Origin: an uncultured Bacilli bacterium
GTDB taxonomy: Bacteria > Bacillota_I > Bacilli_A > RF39 > UBA660
DNA: 6,662 nt
Direction of reading: 5' to 3'
NCBI GenBank assembly: GCA_947630205.1
Contig: CANRGW010000073.1
Span: 1-6,662, forward strand
The notes beneath the pieces were generated by a model. That model was not told where the DNA came from and did not search any database. It saw only the letters and a program-made list of their open reading frames with translations. Position 1 is the stretch's first letter. Every line of letters begins with the position of its first letter. Positions 6,252 through 6,662 of the stretch are shown here, piece after piece. Made by a program: the position numbers and the translations under genes.

Positions 6252-6312
6252 ATGACATATACCTCTTTTTATTATTTGACGATAATCATTATACAGGTAT
6301 ATGTCATTTTTT
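6252..6312 (+). repeat. 56-nt inverted repeat with perfect 13-bp arms, followed by T6
   Basis: ATGACATATACCT (6252-6264) and AGGTATATGTCAT (6295-6307) are perfect inverted copies separated by 30 bases. Inside, ATTAT (6271-6275) and ATAAT (6282-6286) form a second short stem. The right arm runs straight into six T's (6307-6312), so on the plus strand it could act as a rho-independent terminator. Alternatively, the arms could be paired binding sites for a dimeric repressor: TTGACG (6276-6281) and TATATG (6298-6303) would make a poor promoter with its -10 inside the right arm. It could also be the end of a small mobile element. The repeat is certain; its function is not. Confidence 0.8.
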
Positions 6313-6435
6313 GATAGATAAAAACAGCAAATTCTATATAAAACTTACTTCAAAAAAGAGGGGTAAAAGAAAAAATATATAAAAATATAAATAAATAAAA
6401 GAAAAATAGGTAGTTTTGTATATATACTATGCACA
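6308..6435. other. AT-rich spacer without a recognisable gene
   Basis: Nothing convincingly coding is visible. A GAGGGG (6358-6363) has no start codon at a suitable distance, and the rest is A-rich. It may hold the decayed 5' part of the UPF0158 gene to its right. Confidence 0.5.
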
Positions 6436-6440
6436 CTACC
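6407..6440. repeat. nested inverted repeats GGTAGT / ACTACC around GTATATATAC
   Basis: GGTAGT (6409-6414) pairs with ACTACC (6435-6440), enclosing the palindrome GTATATATAC (6418-6427). The left arm, as TAGGTAGT (6407-6414), can instead pair with ACTACCTA at 6480-6487. It lies immediately upstream of and within the UPF0158 remnant. Confidence 0.45.
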
Positions 6441-6662
6441 CGAAGATGAAAAATAAGAAATATATGATAATTGTATAGGACTACCTACTAAATATTATAT
6501 TGACGAATATGGCATGATGGAAGAGTTTATAGAGACTATAGAAGATATTAGGTTCTACAATCAATTGCAAATTTCTATTAATAGATGTGATGCTTTTAGA
6601 AGATTTAAAGATACATGTATTAATTTTGATATAATAAAAAATTGGTATAAATTCAGAAATGA
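6436..6662 (+). pseudogene. UPF0158-family protein, interrupted and cut by the window edge
   Basis: From 6457 the frame reads EIYDNCIGLPTKYYIDEYGM, then MEEFIETIED, NQLQISINRCDAFRRFKDT and IIKNWYKFRN to the right edge. The pattern LPxKYxIxEYxxMEEFI...GAFRRFKD...WYxFR is characteristic of UPF0158, a small family of unknown function. Here the usual GAF is CDAF, so the glycine region has drifted. The same frame continues upstream through a TAA (6454-6456) into LPEDEK, which suggests the stop is a mutation inside the former gene. The N-terminal half that normally precedes this is not recognisable. An alternative is a shorter protein starting at the ATG pair at 6514 or 6517, but neither has a ribosome-binding site. 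The 3' end is outside the window, so I cannot say whether the C-terminus is intact. Confidence 0.72.

Larger units (their letters stand above)
5933..6268 (-). pseudogene. decayed minus-strand coding remnant of unknown family
   Basis: Reading the minus strand, 6268-6050 is open for 73 codons without any ATG, GTG or TTG start. It is followed by a TAA (6049-6047) and then 37 more open codons to a TAA at 5935-5933. The translation, for example KFIKVDEINHLDDKPDD, then VEDPAIIKPFVKIEHKDW before the stop and SIKRRNGKDILML after it, is rich in charged residues and looks like genuine protein. The opposite strand over 5958-6146 gives a low-complexity Leu/Ser/Ile string typical of an antisense shadow. 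A minus-strand ATG at 6258-6256, preceded by AGAGG, is in the wrong frame, so a lost base in the A-run just downstream could explain the missing start. I do not recognise the family. The call rests on composition and frame continuity only. Confidence 0.42.

Overview
The window is very AT-rich DNA (about a quarter G+C by eye) with strong purine-rich Shine-Dalgarno sites (AGGAGG, AAGGAGGT), sigma70-type promoters and standard TGG tryptophan codons. None of the five intact genes ends in TGA, but none uses TGA internally either, so the standard bacterial code fits. This suggests a low-GC Firmicute or Mollicute-related bacterium, such as an uncultured gut Bacillota, though Fusobacteria cannot be excluded from sequence alone.

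Layout. (1) Positions 2-482 hold the 3' part of a Fic-family (AMP-transferase/toxin) gene broken by two frameshifts, the second of which removes the catalytic core of the Fic motif. (2) A clear promoter (541-568) drives two overlapping genes: an AAA15/RloA-like ABC-type ATPase (630-1946) and an RloB-like Toprim-related protein (1936-2832). This is the pair found in AbiL-type anti-phage abortive-infection systems and resembles the ATPase + Toprim layout of PARIS and OLD/Gabija-type systems. (3) After an AT-rich terminator-like hairpin comes a 317-residue, almost entirely coiled-coil protein with a near-ideal ribosome-binding site (3031-3984). A short 8-bp tandem repeat follows, then a small Nudix hydrolase (4091-4543) ending at a good rho-independent terminator. 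(4) A separate promoter (4680-4708) drives a 346-residue stand-alone SWIM zinc-finger protein (4751-5791). (5) The right end, 5792-6662, has no intact gene. It holds several inverted repeats, including a 56-nt hairpin with a perfect 13-bp stem, the decayed remains of an unidentified minus-strand gene (about 5933-6268), and a UPF0158-family coding sequence interrupted by a stop and cut by the window edge.

Interpretation. Dead genes lie on both sides of intact ones, which is typical of an accessory or defence-island segment with turnover. The ATPase/RloB pair is the best-supported functional unit: the ATPase would sense or signal infection and the Toprim-like partner would be the effector. Whether the coiled-coil, Nudix and SWIM genes belong to the same defence cluster is an inference from adjacency only; each has its own intergenic spacing and, for SWIM, its own promoter.
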